From NCBI GenBank assembly GCA_021773835.1, contig JAJFJQ010000070.1, positions 1 through 64,000 on the forward strand: a stretch of 64,000 nucleotides of DNA, in the 5' to 3' direction. The translations under genes were made by a program, and so were the position numbers. Below are positions 62,699 to 64,000 of the stretch, piece by piece; within the stretch, counting starts at the first letter, position 1, and every line of letters starts with the position of its first letter. Origin of the DNA: Gammaproteobacteria bacterium. GTDB taxonomy: Bacteria > Pseudomonadota > Gammaproteobacteria > Ga0077536. The notes under the pieces are model-generated. The model was not told the DNA's origin and searched no databases. It saw only the letters and a program-made list of their open reading frames with translations.

Positions 62699-63312
62699 TC
62701 AAGACCGTCAGCGCTTTGAAAAACACCTCGCAGCGCTTGGACCATTTGCTGCAGCGCTTGTGCCCGGTGACTGATCGTGTTTTTCAGCGCCGGTGCTAAC
62801 TCCGCCGACGAGGCGTGTCTATCCGGGACATAAAATATCGGGTCGTAACCGAATCCATGTGCTCCAACCGGCGCACGCAATAGCCTTCCATGCCAGATCC
62901 CTGCGCACACGAGCGGCAACGGATCGCTTGCATGACGCACAAACGCAGCAACGCAAATAAACCGGCATTGCCGTTGGTCGTCCGGCACATGTTCGGTGTC
63001 GGCAAGCAGCTTTTCTAAATTTTCAGCGTCACTTGCGCCCTCACCCGCGTAACGGGCTGAGTAAATCCCGGGAGCGCCCGCCAAGGCATCGACGGCGATG
63101 CCGGAATCGTCGGCGAGGGCGGGTTGCTTGGTGTGAGCTGCCGCGTTGCGCGCCTTGATGATCGCATTTTCGATAAATGAAAGGCCATCTTCAATCGCTT
63201 CTGGTACACCGAAATCAGATTGCGCGCGCAGGCGTACCGGGACATCACGCAGCAGATCTTTCAGCTCGGCAAGCTTTCCCTGATTACCACTAGCTAAAAC
63301 AATGTCGACCAT
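62695..63312 (-). CDS. rdgB: RdgB/HAM1 non-canonical purine NTP pyrophosphatase
   Basis: This 205-residue protein is the Ham1/RdgB enzyme that hydrolyses XTP and dITP/ITP to the monophosphates, keeping damaged purines out of DNA. Hallmarks are VLASGNQGKLAELKDLL at the start, SFIENAIIKARNAA, LADDSGIAVDALAGAPGIYSARYAG near residue 70, and FGYDPIFYVPD near residue 155 with AELAPALKNTISHRAQAL. Length is normal. It lies 14 bp after rph and overlaps hemW by 4 bp. Confidence 0.95.
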   Translation of the reverse strand: MVDIVLASGNQGKLAELKDLLRDVPVRLRAQSDFGVPEAIEDGLSFIENAIIKARNAAAHTKQPALADDSGIAVDALAGAPGIYSARYAGEGASDAENLEKLLADTEHVPDDQRQCRFICVAAFVRHASDPLPLVCAGIWHGRLLRAPVGAHGFGYDPIFYVPDRHASSAELAPALKNTISHRAQALQQMVQALRGVFQSADGLE

Positions 63313-63326
63313 CTTGTGCTCGCGTG

Positions 63327-64000
63327 CTATTGCTCGCGTAGAACTTGCTCCTGCATCATTAACAAATGGTCAATGCCAAGCGTTGCCAAATCGAGCAGCG
63401 AGTCGAGTTCCTCGCGCCGAAACGCATGGCCTTCAGCGGTTCCCTGAACCTCGACGAAGTGGCCCGCATTGTTCATAACGACATTCATGTCGGTCTCGGC
63501 ATTGGAGTCCTCGGGATAATCGAGATCCAGTACCGGTACACCTTCAAAGATTCCGACAGACACAGAGGCTACCGCACCATGCAGCGGATTGCTGCTTAGT
63601 GAGCCGTCCGCTAGACGTTTGCTCAAAGCATCTGCCAATGCGATGTAGCCGCCTGTTATCGACGCCGTTCGCGTGCCGCCGTCCGCTTGGATCACATCGC
63701 AGTCAACGGTTACGGTGCGTTCGCCGAGCGCGCTGCGGTCGACAACCGCGCGTAACGAGCGACCGATCAACCGCTGAATTTCTAAGGTCCGTCCGCCTTG
63801 CCGGCCCTGCGACGCTTCTCGGCGCATGCGCGAATTGGTCGAGCGCGGCAACATGCCATACTCTGCCGTGATCCAACCTTCCCCCTTGCCTTTCAAAAAT
63901 CCGGGTACTCGATCTTCAATTGTCGCGTTGCATAGCACTTTGGTATTCCCGAATTCGACTAAGACTGAGCCTTCGGCGTGCATCGTATAGTGTCGTGAAA
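63327..64000 (-). CDS. rph: Ribonuclease PH (5' end outside the window)
   Basis: This is the C-terminal part (about 224 residues) of RNase PH, which trims the 3' ends of tRNA precursors with phosphate. [25 protein letters not shown] and [22 protein letters not shown] are seen at the start, then [38 protein letters not shown] and [17 protein letters not shown]. The frame stays open to the window edge, reading SRHYT before MHAEG, which matches the family's TRNYTKHAEG. The ATG at 63983 is therefore internal, and the true start lies beyond 64000. Confidence 0.94.
   Translation of the reverse strand, partial: SRHYTMHAEGSVLVEFGNTKVLCNATIEDRVPGFLKGKGEGWITAEYGMLPRSTNSRMRREASQGRQGGRTLEIQRLIGRSLRAVVDRSALGERTVTVDCDVIQADGGTRTASITGGYIALADALSKRLADGSLSSNPLHGAVASVSVGIFEGVPVLDLDYPEDSNAETDMNVVMNNAGHFVEVQGTAEGHAFRREELDSLLDLATLGIDHLLMMQEQVLREQ

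Noticed and set aside
1-64000. CRISPR array, insertion sequences, prophage or further RNA genes
   Set aside because: I saw no regularly spaced direct repeats, transposase or phage genes, and no other tRNA- or rRNA-like sequence in the intergenic regions.

Overview
The window looks like a chromosome segment of an uncultured or little-studied proteobacterium, most likely a gammaproteobacterium. Three things point there: the rph-rdgB-hemW order at the right end, an exosortase-type (XrtA/PEP-CTERM) exopolysaccharide gene set with sigma-54 type promoters, and ordinary proteobacterial gene structure with dense same-strand runs. No insertion sequence, prophage or CRISPR array is visible. The lineage is inferred from gene content only.

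Layout. 1-407: a cluster of short palindromes next to a tRNA-Arg(ACG) gene that lacks its 3' end. 408-14100: surface polysaccharide genes (FemAB-like transferase, two methyltransferases, polysaccharide deacetylase, flippase-like membrane protein, membrane glycosyltransferase, GT2, ClpP-like periplasmic protein, OafA-type acyltransferase), mixed with metabolic genes (PxpA, a luciferase-like oxidoreductase, a FAD monooxygenase, a zinc alcohol dehydrogenase). 14281-19873: a 2-oxoacid:ferredoxin oxidoreductase operon with its own NAD(P)H-linking flavoprotein, then an SDR. 19956-26451: MscS channel, F420-type luciferase-like enzyme, NIPSNAP protein, an unknown membrane protein and a DUF3300 protein with 36-residue repeats. 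26626-34975: a split glutamate-synthase-like operon with unusual domain order, an amine-oxidase-like flavoprotein and an NtaA-type monooxygenase. 35066-38805: a PrsT-like TPR lipoprotein and a PEP-CTERM protein, each behind a good -24/-12 promoter. 39207-39656: a broken SRPBCC gene. 40704-50305: a divergent catabolic cluster of nine genes, including homologues of enzymes of the nicotinate (Nic) pathway. 50401-53171: a cyclase/TPR protein and a homologue of the archaeal F420-dependent methylene-H4MPT dehydrogenase Mtd. 53269-61366: signalling and surface-sensing genes (VWA protein, acidic membrane protein, diguanylate cyclase, histidine kinase, TPR response regulator). 61550-64000: hemW, rdgB and the 3' part of rph.

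How it fits together. The first and fifth regions belong to a PEP-CTERM/exopolysaccharide programme, though the exosortase and the PrsK/PrsR regulators are not in the window. Five luciferase-like enzymes plus Mtd suggest that the cell makes and uses coenzyme F420. The most unusual items are the bacterial Mtd, the Nic-like divergent cluster, and the rearranged glutamate-synthase-like complex with a promoter/operator arrangement.
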